Part shown: piece after piece, positions 1 to 11,300 of the stretch
Position numbering within the stretch: the first letter of the stretch is position 1
How the letters are laid out: each line of letters starts with the position of its first letter
Assembly (NCBI RefSeq): GCF_022581195.2
Contig: NC_061458.1
Location: 9,176,001 to 9,240,000 of the forward strand
DNA length: 64,000 bases
Direction: 5' to 3'
Source of the DNA: Helicoverpa zea
Taxonomy: Eukaryota > Arthropoda > Insecta > Lepidoptera > Noctuidae
Made by a program: the position numbers and the translations under genes
The notes under the pieces: generated by a model
What the model was told of the DNA's origin: nothing
The model's database searches: none
What the model saw: the letters and a program-made list of their open reading frames with translations, nothing else

Positions 1-67
1 TCCCCACTTTGTAATGATGCTGCGTCTCGCAACATGCAAGATTGGTACCCTGCGCGGGTCCGTGAAA

Positions 68-449
68 ATGAGCCAACCCCTGTGGGGGGTGGCTAACATA
101 CTTACTGGCAGTCCTAGGCGGAGCGTACCAAGTCTTTCAAGGCCGAAAAGCATCACACGCCGAGATAATGAGCCGACCCCTACGGGGGGTGGCTAACAGA
201 CTTACTGGCAGTCCGAGGGGAGCGTACCAAGTCTTTCAAGGCCGAAAAGCATCACACGCCGAGATAATGAGCCGACCCCTACGGGGGGTGGCTAACAGAC
301 TTACTGGCAGTCCGAGGGGAGCGTACCAAGTCTTTCAAGGCCGAAAACCATCACACGCCGTGATAATGAGCCGACCCCCATGGGAGGTGGCTAACAGACT
401 TACTGGTAGTCCGAGGGGAGCGTACCAAGTCTTTCAAGGCCGAAAAGCT
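68..449. repeat. 99-bp tandem repeat, four copies
   Basis: Four head-to-tail copies begin at 68, 168, 267 and 366, each starting ATGAGCC(A/G)ACCCC and containing GGTGGCTAACA, CTTACTGG and CGTACCAAGTCTTTCAAGG. Copy 1 is 100 bp with one extra base, copies 2 and 3 are 99 bp, and copy 4 diverges after about 83 bp. Because 99 is divisible by three, copies 2-4 stay open in one plus-strand frame. I think that is a consequence of the period and not of coding, since copy 1 breaks the frame. The array may continue to the left of the window as diverged sequence. Function unknown. Confidence 0.9.
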
Positions 450-700
450 TTCTTGACACCATCAGCCCTCTTCAAGTGCGGTAGTGATCAGTCCGAACTA
501 AGGAGATGCTGGTTGGACCGCACCTCACACCATTCTTTTTTGTCAAACCGTTGAACGCCTTGCAGGATTGAACTAGGGCCACAGGTGCCTTAGGAACTTC
601 GGGCTTGCTTTCTTTTCCATAGTCACGTGCACGGGCTGTGGTAGCTTTATTATTTACCGCATCTGTATTTGCTTTATAAGTCACTCATTCTGAAAACAAA
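450..700 (-). other. Weak minus-strand open frame, probably non-coding
   Basis: A 70-codon minus-strand frame (684 to 472) starts with GTG, not ATG. A polypyrimidine-AG acceptor (TTTTCAG) sits just upstream at about 690, but all three frames meet a stop within a few codons of it, so a coding exon starting there cannot be read through. The translation (many K, A, T and R; a short CGPTS segment) matches nothing I recognise. It could be a non-coding exon, a relic or chance. Confidence 0.2.
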
Positions 701-835
701 TTACTGAAAAAAAAGTACACGGAAGAAACTCGTGACAAAAAAGGGGTAGATGTACAAAATATTAACACTTGATTTCGCAAAATCGAATATCGAACGGTAA
801 AACCGTTAACAAATTGTATAAAATATTATAAACTC

Positions 836-1040
836 ACCTGTGTTCTGCGAGAGCACTGAGTTTATTTTTCAACGAAATACTACAGCGGTTGGTTAGACAA
901 CCTTCTCGGGCGGAAAACAAGACGCCAATGACGAACTGTGGCCGCCGAGAACACTCGTCGCCTCCTGCCTGGTGGGGAGTGAAACTGGTCGGTGTGCGAG
1001 AGAGATGCAAGATATGGGGTAGAAAAGGACGGAGATAAAA
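836..1040 (-). promoter_or_regulatory. GC-rich patch with minus-strand splice donor
   Basis: This segment is clearly GC-richer than its surroundings and contains CpGs (for example GGCCGCCGAG near 940). On the minus strand it ends in ACACAG|GTGAGT, with the last exon base at 838, a strong donor consensus. That is the look of an untranslated first exon plus promoter of a minus-strand transcript, which would join the acceptor near 690. No coding capacity follows, so this is an inference from base composition and splice signals. Confidence 0.3.
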
Positions 1041-2026
1041 GCGGAAAACACGTAGGTGCCTATCTCAAACTAGTAAGCTTCAAATAACGGTCAAGAATTT
1101 AATAATACGTTTAACTCTCGATAACCTCTTTTTGTACAAAGTCCAAATCTAAAGCGGACGAAGTCGCTGGCAGAAGCTATTAAATAATAAGTCTTTAATT
1201 TAATGGACGAACTCAGTCTTAATCTCTTGTGTACTTATACAAAGTATCTTTTTGTATACCATGTTGTCATAGCAACACAAATCGTTTTCAAAAGATATAG
1301 CTACCCACTTATACAGTCCAATATAAAATAGGTCAAGTGCGTAACGAAAGGGGTGAAGGGCCCCGTACAGGCGTTTTTGAGCAACAATTTGACTGTTTAT
1401 TTTTGATTAAAAAGGCATTATTTTTGATTAAAACAATATTTTATAACCGACATCCTGAAACGGAAATTCTAATTTGATGGTATTTTATTGAAGCTGGTAA
1501 TTGGTTCTTATTGTATTACCAATTTACCATGCTTGTAACTAATCGGTGAATGCGAATATGCGAATTCTCTGTTTATGTAAATGCAGAGGCAGTTGTCATA
1601 TCCTTTCACATTTTACATGTTAGATATAAGCCTATCTACCTTTAAGTATTACATATCTTGTCTACCTTTCTCCAGAAGAAGTCCTATTTTTTTTCTTTTA
1701 GTAAATCTAGGCAAGTAATATTTCTACCACAATAAAACGTAGCCAAGGGACTTCATAGGTACTTCATTTCTCCAGGGATATTGTGAATGATTCTCAATAC
1801 TTTTACCGAATCTCATCTTGATTGGTTTCTTCATAGTATATAAACTTTTTCTTTATACAGATAAAGGTTTAATATGTGTACCTACTTTTACATTGTATTC
1901 GATGGAATAATGGTCACTGTGATGAAGCTTAAGGGTTCAAATGTTCATTTACTTTCTTCATTGTGCAGTTAAAATCTAGGTACTAAAATAGCGTCTGAAA
2001 ACGAAGAGTTAAAATATGAAGATTTA
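1041..2026. other. Gene-free AT-rich stretch
   Basis: Both strands are rich in stops and there are no codon-like open frames, splice-paired exons or obvious repeats. I see nothing to annotate. Confidence 0.6.
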
Positions 2027-2154
2027 CCGTCGTACCACAAAAACTTTTAAACGTCAGTTTAACACTTGTCTAAAAAAATGACAGATTTTGACGTTGAAAC
2101 ACACTTTTTTTAGACAAGTGTTTGACACATGTCTAAGTTTTTGTAGTAAGGCCA
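2027..2154. mobile_element. MITE, copy 1 of family shared with 51677
   Basis: The ends are imperfect inverted repeats: TACCACAAAAACTTTTAAAC on the left and, read inversely, CTTACTACAAAAACTTAGAC on the right. The body contains AACACTTGTCTAAAAAAATG and a matching inverted TTTTTTTAGACAAGTGTTT. The 51677-51823 element, read in reverse complement, matches it along most of its length, including the asymmetric end words CCGTC and AATGGCC. No coding capacity. The superfamily cannot be assigned because target duplications are not clear. Confidence 0.75.
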
Positions 2155-3063
2155 TTAAAGTTTAATATATGTATTTCTTACAAATAAATGGTCAATAAAT
2201 CAGACCAAATATCACGTCTACGAAATTCACCGCGTAAATTAAAAGAACCGCTCAATATTCAACTGTTGCCATTAGAAGGATTAGGGAGCTTAATCCAATA
2301 AAGGTACTTACTTGTAACCTTCAGCCAAACTTTTAATACTCCCCTCACTTTCCTCACTTTTTGTTTTATGTATTTTGTATTTGCGAACCCTAATCTTAAA
2401 TTATCTTATCCGAAACGTGACAACCCTACCCTATTAGACTGAGACACTTCCCTTTCGAAAGATGACATTCTGCTGAATTGAGAATGTACGCTCCCTTTAT
2501 GACTAATTTCATAATGTTTTTTTTTCGTAATTCCATGTTTGGCTTGAAGAAACCAATGAAAAAATTATGCTTTAAAGCATAAAACGTTCTTAACCAAAAT
2601 AAAAGCTCTGAATAGCCCGTAGCGTTCTTTCAAGAAAGGTGATCGACTATGAATATACTTGCTTACATAGGCTAGTTAAGCTACATATTGCCATTGAAAG
2701 ATTATGCCTGATTTTTATATGAACAATAACTAAACTAAGTAGGTATGTTCCTAAGTATTAAATAGATCTGTACATTCTTGTACATTATATAAAAAGAGCA
2801 GCTATGTTCTTACACGTTTAATTAACAAGGAAAACAATTCGACATAAAACAGGACCTCTTTCAAAGCATATTATTTAATGAACTGCAACTTACGGAACAA
2901 TTACCTACAGCCATTTGTTTTTGAAAGGGGTCCAGTTTCGTAATCCAATCAAGAAGTTATATTTCAATGGGGCAAATAGTTACCGTTAGAAATGCTAACT
3001 TGATTACAAGTAATGTAATTATAAAGTAAATGTCGCTTAACACAATTCTGTTTTATATAATAC
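2155..3063. other. Gene-free AT-rich stretch
   Basis: No convincing open frame, RNA gene or repeat was recognised here. Confidence 0.55.
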
Positions 3064-3250
3064 TAGCCGATTTCAAGCGGTTTCACTCGCGTCCCGTGGG
3101 AACTACTACCAGTACCGGGGTAAACTATAGAGCCTATGTTACTCGGGATGAGTGAAGCTTTCCAACAGTGAAACAATTTTTTAAATCGGTTCAGGAGTTT
3201 CTGAGCTTTTAGGGTACAAACAAACAAACAAAAAAAATGTTTCCTCTTTA
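3064..3250 (+). repeat. Dispersed lepidopteran repeat fragment
   Basis: The segment contains the words TTTCACTCGCGTCCCGTGGG, AACTACT, TAGAGCCTATGTTACTCGGG, TTTCCAACAGTGAAACAATT and AAATCGGTTCAGGAGTTTC, followed by ACAAACAAACAAAC and TTTCCTCTTTATTATTTT. This succession recurs at high copy in moth genomes. Diverged pieces lie at 8878-8990, 9335-9480 and, inverted, at 25225-25400. It is short and non-coding; the source element class is not settled from the sequence. Confidence 0.7.
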
Positions 3251-3990
3251 TTATTTTCTTATTGTTAGTATAGAAAGAGTCTATACTATATTAATTAAAG
3301 CGGGAAGTAGCGTTGGTAATTAACGGAGGTAAAACACTTCAATGGAATACGTGGGTAGGTCTTAAATGGCAACATCATAAGATGATTAATATTTTACCTA
3401 AAGATTATGAAAACGTTAAGTAGGTATTATAAGGTAAGGATATTTTGTACTTTTCCGGCGTCAAATTGCCGATTTGACGGCTGGTTATAACGTGGTTATC
3501 GTTACAGTTACATGGTGCAATCCACCCTTAGGAAATTCCAGGTATTTCAGCGGTTTTTCATCTATAGATTGGAGCCCGATAACATTTAATTTATTTATCC
3601 TTTATCTCACTTTTTGCAAATATTAGAAAAAGGGTTAAAACATTTATGGAAATGGGGCACAATCCCATTATTACATGGTGATAATTTCCTAAGTGCTGTC
3701 CCGAACGTTCGCCACAGTTGAAATTCGGGGAAATAATTATGGGTTCCGCTGACTAAAATGTTCCTGTTGGTACCTATTCCACGATGACTTTAGAGTGAAT
3801 TCCATTATTTAGTAGCTTTTGAACTGGAATGGTAACGTTGTTTTAACAGTGTTTTAGACCATGCGGAGAGCCTGTTTTTAATATAGGTAAGTACTTAGAT
3901 GCTTACTGTGTTTCAAAAATGTGTGAAAATACCTTATTGGTACCTACATATACATTTTCATTGTTTGATTGAAATCCTTAATAGTGCTTA
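3251..3990. other. Gene-free AT-rich stretch
   Basis: Nothing recognisable beyond low-complexity AT sequence. Confidence 0.5.
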
Positions 3991-4408
3991 TTATATCGGG
4001 TGTGTCGTTCATAATCACATTAAATGAAATGCGTTAATATACTGGTTAATATATGCCCATTAACTCAAAGAAAAAAGAAAAATACGTAAAAATAAAAAAA
4101 ATGTTTTTTTCAAACAAAGTAAATAGAATAAAAATGTGCGAAAATTAGAACACCATATAAAAGTCAGTCATTACAAACAACTGTAATTCTCCCTTGAAAA
4201 CTGACAGCTGTCAACTGATCAAAACATTCGATATTCCTAACTTTATCTCTGCTTTACACATGATGTTGTAAATTATAAAAACGAAAAATTACTCCTGTGG
4301 TTAAACCACTGAATGGATTAGGTTATTTTTTTTACAATTCGCCATAGAATATCATAAAGTATATGCGATAGAATTTAATGTAATTGTGAACGACACACCC
4401 GACATAAT
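3991..4408. mobile_element. Non-autonomous TIR element of about 418 bp
   Basis: The left end TTATATCGGGTGTGTCGTTC and the inverted right end TTATGTCGGGTGTGTCGTTC match, and similarity continues inward (ATAATCACATTAAAT against ACAATTACATTAAAT), giving terminal inverted repeats of roughly 35-40 bp. The interior is AT-rich and non-coding. It includes CCCTTGAAAACTGACAGC followed by TGTCAACT, a 27-bp word found again with one change at 63476. No transposase is present, so it would have to be mobilised in trans. Confidence 0.7.
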
Positions 4409-6449
4409 CGTAAGTAGTATCAGTACAATAAGATGTTGAAACAAAAACAATACCTAAGTATACACGTGCTGATTCTAATCATATTCCAATATTTCATAAT
4501 AATTCTGTTTTGCTGAGATATCATTCACGGCAGACATGTACTTTGAATATAAATGAGTTTTGTAATATAATTTGAATAAAACTTTTTTCCAGACAAAAAG
4601 TACCAAGTTGGTCTTATTACATGAAAAAGTAAGTTGTTAACGAGGGCCGCGGTAATGGTAATAAAGGAAAAATTCGGAAGTCGAACGGCTTCCGTCTTCT
4701 GTGAACCGGTAAATTCATATCCGATGGTAAGTACAAAAATAATACTTAGGTCTGTAATAAAAAAAACGATATACCTACTTTAGTACTAAGTATTTAAATC
4801 ATTTCAAAAAAACATTTCGAACGAATTTGAATGTTTCTTTGTTTTTTGGCACGGAAATTGATGAGGTCTGGAGAAAATGTTGATTTTTATGCCGGTGTTG
4901 GGTGAAAGTATGGGAAATAGCCAGTAATATTATAATATCAAGCTATTTTACCGAAAAATGGAAAGGCTGAGGTAAGTGTACTTACATTATGCCAACTCAC
5001 GAGAGGTTCCTTGCTATTTTGGGCATAGATTATGAATTCAGGATTTCCTTTAGATACGTATATTTTTATTAAATCAAAAAAGGTTTTTCGTCTCGAACTT
5101 GCCAGAATAGAACGTATGTTGAGTCTTTAAGAGTCCTTACAGTTTTAATATTACGTATATTTTTAGGTAGATATGACTTATTATTGACTTTTACTTGAGA
5201 GGTAGCTTATTTTTATTTGAGAATATTTTCTTGAAACTGGCTCGTGGCAGGTTGTCTGTCCGACTGCCTTTTGGAATATTGACGTGCGCTTACTGAAAAC
5301 CTTATTTTAATATCTATCAAGTTACAAGTATACTTTCTTTCTATTTTATTTATAACCTTCCTGTTCGCTTAAAGCTACAATTTTTCGAATAACCGTATCA
5401 TGCGTCATGAGACAAGAAAAAAAACAATAAACGTAACATGTTCACAAATTGTTTGAACAATACATCACGCCACAAAAGTTGTCCCATTTTATGAACGTTG
5501 TTCGCGAGTTTGTGCCTAAAACCATAATTTTCGAAACAATCATAACAAGACAAAACTGCGGTGTTTTAGCGAACACCAACTGTCAACTTAATACGTACAA
5601 ACGAGCTTGCTAAACAAAATCTATTTGAAGTACGTTCTCGCTGTAACTTTGTCTACTTCTGCTTTTGCTAGGAATTCATAATGTAGTTCTAAGTACTTGA
5701 AAATGTTAAAGCAACAGTGTTATGTGTTACATATCTTAACTAATTTACAAAGACGCTAAGTCTTAAGTTTGTATATAAACCTTATTCTTCAGAACTACTT
5801 ACTGACCTATTCATTTTTTTATAGAAATCTATATAATCACCGAGTATATGTATGTATCAAAAGACTCGTCAGCGTTGATCGTGCCCAAAAGGCTGGCTGC
5901 ATTCCCGCGTTGGATGGAAATGCATACTTACCTAATCTTTGACCGAAGTATAGGCTAAACCTTTGGTCACGAGAAGAGCCACTAAGCAGACATGACTAGC
6001 TTCTATCCTGTTTTGTTTGATATCGCATATCGCAAAACAAAATCAGAATTATATAAAGGATAAGAGATATATCATGTTATTTCAGCTATCGGATATTGAC
6101 ACGTAAGTACTTGAAGGAAAAATATTACCAAATTCAAAAGGTATACACCTACCTACGTATCAACTATATTATCTTCTGAATATCTAAAGCCCTTGATGAC
6201 CCAAAAAGAGGAAGTTGGCAGCTACCGTGTCTACCTTATTATACTGGATAATACCCACAGATGAGAATACAATAAACTAGTTTCATAAAGGCTCTTTTTG
6301 TGTACGTACTAGTTTATAAACTAATTAACTTTGCCGACCTTCCTAGCTTTTTATGGCTATGGAAAAAATATGACCGCGAAACGAGAACTGCCAAGCGCAA
6401 ATGTATAACACGGTTCCCCTGAGATGAAATACAGTCATAAAGCTTATTA
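4409..6449. other. Gene-free AT-rich stretch
   Basis: No open frame over 60 codons starting with ATG and no paired splice sites with coding-like content. A patch at about 5880-5935 (GGCTGGCTGCATTCCCGCG) is GC-richer and resembles dispersed moth repeats, but I cannot define its ends. Confidence 0.5.
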
Positions 6450-6792
6450 AAACTATTTTATGAGTTTAAAAAACAGGCTAAGTACGTGTCAGAATTAAGT
6501 ACGAAAGGTTCCGTACTATTAGTTATTTATAAAACTCCAACGAAAGTCACGTTTGTTGAATGGGAGCCCCCTAAAATATGTATTTCCTGTTTTCAGATTT
6601 ATCCTAGTGGCAAAAGAAAAACATTATCTGAGAAAAAAAAGACTGTCTAACTATCACGGTTTATGAGATAGATACGTGTGGCAACGGGCATGATACCCAT
6701 AGTTGGACAGCGAAGTCTTCAGTAGTAGCACAATCTGTGGTCATAGTGTCCCGTCCCGATTCACCCTTTGCGTACGGAACCCTAAAAAACAG
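6450..6792 (+). repeat. Degenerate dispersed repeat ending in TACGGAACCCTAAAAA
   Basis: The 3' part has GACAGCGAAGTCTTCAGTAG, GTGTCCCGTCCCGATTCACC and CTTTGCGTACGGAACCCTAA, the 3' signature of a repeat common in Lepidoptera. A second, very short remnant of the same end is at 9276-9315 (CCCGATTTACCCTTTGGGTA, then CGGAACCCTAAAAA). The 5' limit is uncertain. Non-coding. Confidence 0.6.
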
Positions 6793-8309
6793 TATATCAT
6801 TCATTGATCCTAACATTATTTAATGGAAAAACCACGGAAATAAAAATCTCCTCAAGATTAAACTTTGACGCCACAAAATTTGATGAATTGATAAAATACT
6901 TAAGATAATCTATAATTGACACCTGGCTTAAAATAAATATGTGCCATCTTTTACAAGATTAGATAACTATGTATTTATTTGTCTCTAATATATTTTAAAA
7001 GAAAGCATAATCATTGCACGATACTTACAGAAAGTGTATTGATAATTAATTTAGGTGAAGGAACTTTAAAATTTTAAAGTAGATTATAGATATCGCAAAT
7101 TAAACTGGATCAATTTTGATAAAACACAAACCCACATTGTACTAAAATGAAGACGTCTTTTTATATAATTACAGTAAGGAGGTATTTAGAGTAGTACATG
7201 TAGGTAACACAACATATGCTGGGGTAAATAAAACTAAAACTAAAATTGGTACGACCGTATGCTTAGTTATTTCTATGCCTATTGTATCAAGAAAATCAGT
7301 GCTGTCTTTAACGATATAAAAACTGGGTAGGTTGGTATTATTGTCCTATCAGAAAATGCAAGAACCTAACCTATAGATATCGTGTCATCATCAATCTATC
7401 AATTGAGAATTGAACGAGTCACGACGTGAAAATATATTATCTCTAGTCACTATTTGCAATCTTAATAATGTAACGATAGATCTTAAAATCTATTCATGAA
7501 AATAAAAAACGTTGGACAAGACTGATGTAAACTTTAAGTGGTTTTGAAGATGCACTCACGAATAATTTAGCATCAAATAAACCCATTGTCTGCCATCTTT
7601 TTGTTCTGTTTACGATTTTATTGAACATCGATTTTCAATTCTTCAGTAAAATAATCGTTAGCGAGCACCTAATTAAGTACGCTCGTAGAAAAAAGGGAAC
7701 ACAAATAAATCCAGTTAAAATGAAACTTACTTTATTTTTCGTGGCGAGGCAGAGCCAAGGTTTCCACTAATTGATCTATAGCCCCAAAAGACTAAAATAA
7801 ATAAATGAAAGTGATTAATGAAAGCAATTTCATTGACCTTAGAAGTTGGTACAGAGGCTCGTAAATTCAATAAATCATTTTACTCGCAGCCCGGGAAATT
7901 ACACGTCATTGAGAAAAATAAATATCACATGAAGAAAAACGCGTTGTGGACATACATTACGGAGAGTTAGTCGTTGTTAATGAGATTTCTATATTCTTTT
8001 AAGTCAGTATAATACGGGGACAGCAGCAGTGATGGTCATTGTCTTAAACAGTGGCGCTTGCAAGGTTAAATGTAAATCACCGATATTGTGAATCGCACTG
8101 GTAACCGCCGCTCGCTGACTGGTGACGCGTACCGATAAGCATAGTATCACACGAGTGCAGATCTCTGATAACTTATCACCGTACCTTATTTTAATATATC
8201 AAAAATGTTCATAGTATACAGCTAGTGGTTGTGTTTAGTGCGTTCAAAACGGTATTGTTTTTTTGTACTGCCTGTGTAGTATAGTTAAAATGATTGTAAG
8301 GTTATAACA
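6793..8309. other. Upstream region of the membrane-protein gene
   Basis: AT-rich sequence without coding exons. From about 7990 to 8130 the GC content rises (GGTAACCGCCGCTCGCTGAC, ACGCGTACCGATAAGC), so a promoter is plausible in 8000-8309. A five-codon upstream ORF (8290-8307) precedes the proposed start at 8310. No TATA box can be placed with confidence. Confidence 0.35.
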
Positions 8310-8379
8310 ATGTTGAACCGGATCGTTTTTTGCTGTTTATTTTTTGTGTTAGTGTGTGCTCAGACAACTGAAGACGAAG
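8310..8379 (+). CDS. Membrane-protein gene, exon 1 (signal peptide)
   Basis: ATG at 8310 opens a frame with a short basic n-region (MLNR), a hydrophobic core and a small-residue cleavage site (VCA then QT). The donor is GAAG|GTAATG, phase 1. An earlier ATG at 8290 is closed by TAA at 8305-8307, so 8310 is the first usable start. Confidence 0.75.
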
Positions 8380-11300
8380 GTAATGTTTTTTGTTCAAATA
8401 TTTATTCCAATATAGATTATACCAGTAGATATTAACAATATAAACATTAAGATACACCTAACGAGGTAAATAAGACAAAAGAAATTACTAGAACTTAAGC
8501 TATACAAATCACTCGGAAAAAATGTCTGAAAGTATGATAACCTATCTCGTGTTTTCATCTTAGCGCTCATGGTAGGTAGGTATATTTTACCTATACAAAC
8601 TTTTTATTGCCTAATCATTGTTAACAGTTCTCATTAATGTATCTGTAGGTTTTTATTTATGTAAACAAAACAAACAGAAAACAATGTAGATATGTAGGTA
8701 CCTATCTACTTCAATAAATACGACCAGTAGGTAGGTATTCCGCTTTCTTAACGTCTAATAAGTAGGTAATGTAGTAAACACAATTATATACAAATTAAAT
8801 ACGTATTAATTGCTAGATCCCGCCAAGTAGGTACCTTAACTAATGTACCTAATAACAGCAATAAAGTAGTACCTTACCAACGCTGAAAGTCTTCGAATCG
8901 GTTCAGCAGTTTTGGAGCTTTTTCGATAAAGGCCCAGAAACTGCTATAAACAAAAAAACATAAGTATCTCTTTATTATCTTACTGTAGATTTCACAAAAT
9001 TGTGCTGGTAACTAGTTTGTCTAAATATAGTCAAGTGTTTATATCTTTTCAGGATATAGGTACTTGTGTTTTCGATTAGTTATTGAGCGTCATATTACAA
9101 CAATTATTGTACGAGTATAATGAGGTACTTCACGGAAAAGCACTCTTGAGTGCAAAATTTCCGGTTTCTAATTACCAAGAATTGCATTTGATGTTTATTA
9201 TAAAACTTGTTGCAAGTACCTACGTACATATTATTATTATGTACTATTGGTACCATATCAAGTAATTATCTTCAGTAACTATCCCGATTTACCCTTTGGG
9301 TACGGAACCCTAAAAATCAAACTAATACCTCCCAGCTTCCGTCAGCGGTCTCGCCCGCATGCCGTGGGAACTACTATGCGCACTCGGATAATAAAATAGC
9401 TTCCTCGATGTCTAACACTGATCATCAAATCAGTCCATTAGGTCCCGGAACACACGATCTAACAAACAAATTCTTCACCTTACATCACCATAAATAGGTA
9501 CTTTCATCCCATATTGCAATTGTAAGCAAACATAGAAATTCAAATCTGCATATTCACAACAAAAACAACAAAGTAATGATGTTTACCAAGACAGGGGATG
9601 ACCAATAAAAACTTATAGGTAAATGTAAATGCAGATACGAATATATCTGCCTATTATCTTCATTTAGTTATCCATGTTATCTTCTGTTTCAGACAAATGT
9701 GTAGAAATCAACTGCGTTGGTGTAGAATACGACTGTATTGACGGCACGTGCTATTGCGCTAAAGGATACGTGCCAAATCACTATCACAACAAATGTATAA
9801 GATGTCCCGGTAAGTTTTAATTTATCAACTAATTCTTCAAAAAATCTGCGGTGTTTTGCATTGGCGTAGTCTCTTGCAACTGTTGGTGGTGGAATTTAAA
9901 AGGGACCATTCCCAAGTTCATGGAAATAAATACATAGTCACGTATTATAAGTAAGTAGGTGGCCTAAAACTTAGCGAATATCTGGGCACCCGATGGACAA
10001 GTTACCAGTTCTGAAAAAAATTCTTTGTCACCCTTGGGCTCGTGGCACCCTTTCTTTCTTCTCTTAGTAGAAACAACCAACAGATCTTTAGTTGCTTTCA
10101 GACTTAGGTACCACTCAACCACTGATCTTATTTAGGTACCTACTCAGTGGCGGATTTACCAATAGGCCAAGTAGGCCAGTGCCTAGAGCGGCAGATTTAG
10201 AGGGGCGGCAAATTTTGCGAATTTTTTTACAGTTTTTTTTTTATAATTATACGAGTACACAATCCATATATAAATAAACGATTAATAAACTCACTGTAAT
10301 ATATGCTTAGGTTTATGTGATCATGAATTTTAAAATATTCCAATAGCGTTTCAATAAAAATAAATTGAAAAATCCGCTCGCTTCGCTCGCGGTTTCTTCA
10401 TCTTTTCTGGTTTATTCTGCGCTCTTTGAGTCCAATCTAACAAAAAGTTAAAGCACCGAAGTAGCAAAAACAACTGACGCTCTACGCTGACGATTTCTAA
10501 GCTGTTCAGGAGGTGGAGGACTTTTGTGTCCCAAATAATTTCGCTTTTGTGTCCTCAAAACTCAACAAATTAAATATTAAAATTCCTCCAAAACAGGAAA
10601 TATGGTCTATAGTGCAAGCTTACTCACCAACAGAGCAGTCATCTACTTTAGAAATCGATGCATTTTACTCAACTCTCAACATCGCCCTAAAAAAGTACAC
10701 ATACAAATACTGCATAGTAATGGGAGATTTCAATGCTCAGATTGGAAGTCCACGAAATGGAGAAGATATTGTACTTGGCCCTTACATCAGAGGGAAAAGA
10801 ACAAGGAACGGACAAAAACTAATAGAAATGGCGATGGAAAATAACATGAGGATAATGAACAGCCTATTCAAGAAAAGAACTTCAAAAAGATGGACTTGGG
10901 AATCGCCAGGCGGCAGTTTCAAAAACGAAATTGATTACATCTTAACAAATAGACCAAAATTAATTGACGACTGCGGCACCATTTATCTAAATTTTAATAG
11001 CGACCACCGAGTCCTCAGAGCACGTCTGAGCAGGTCAATGGGCACTATTAAAAGTCGACCCTTCAAAGTCAGAAGACCAACACCAAATAACAAACAAATG
11101 TTAAACACCATCAAAGACAAACTGAAATTAGTGACAGAATCATCCTTTGAGGGTATAAATACTCAGCAGAAGTACAACATACTACATGAAATATTGACAT
11201 TGAGACCAGAACCTGATACTAAATATAATACGAAGGATAAGAAAAACTTGTCAGAGAAAGTAATTACACTCCTAGAAGCAAGATCAAAACTGTTAAATAC

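Noticed and set aside
8290..8307. Earlier ATG as start of the membrane protein
   Set aside because: It is followed by a stop after five codons; only the ATG at 8310 gives a signal peptide in frame with exon 2.
10092..10277. 61-codon frame at the left end of the hAT-like element
   Set aside because: It crosses the target duplication and the terminal repeat, so it cannot be a native gene.
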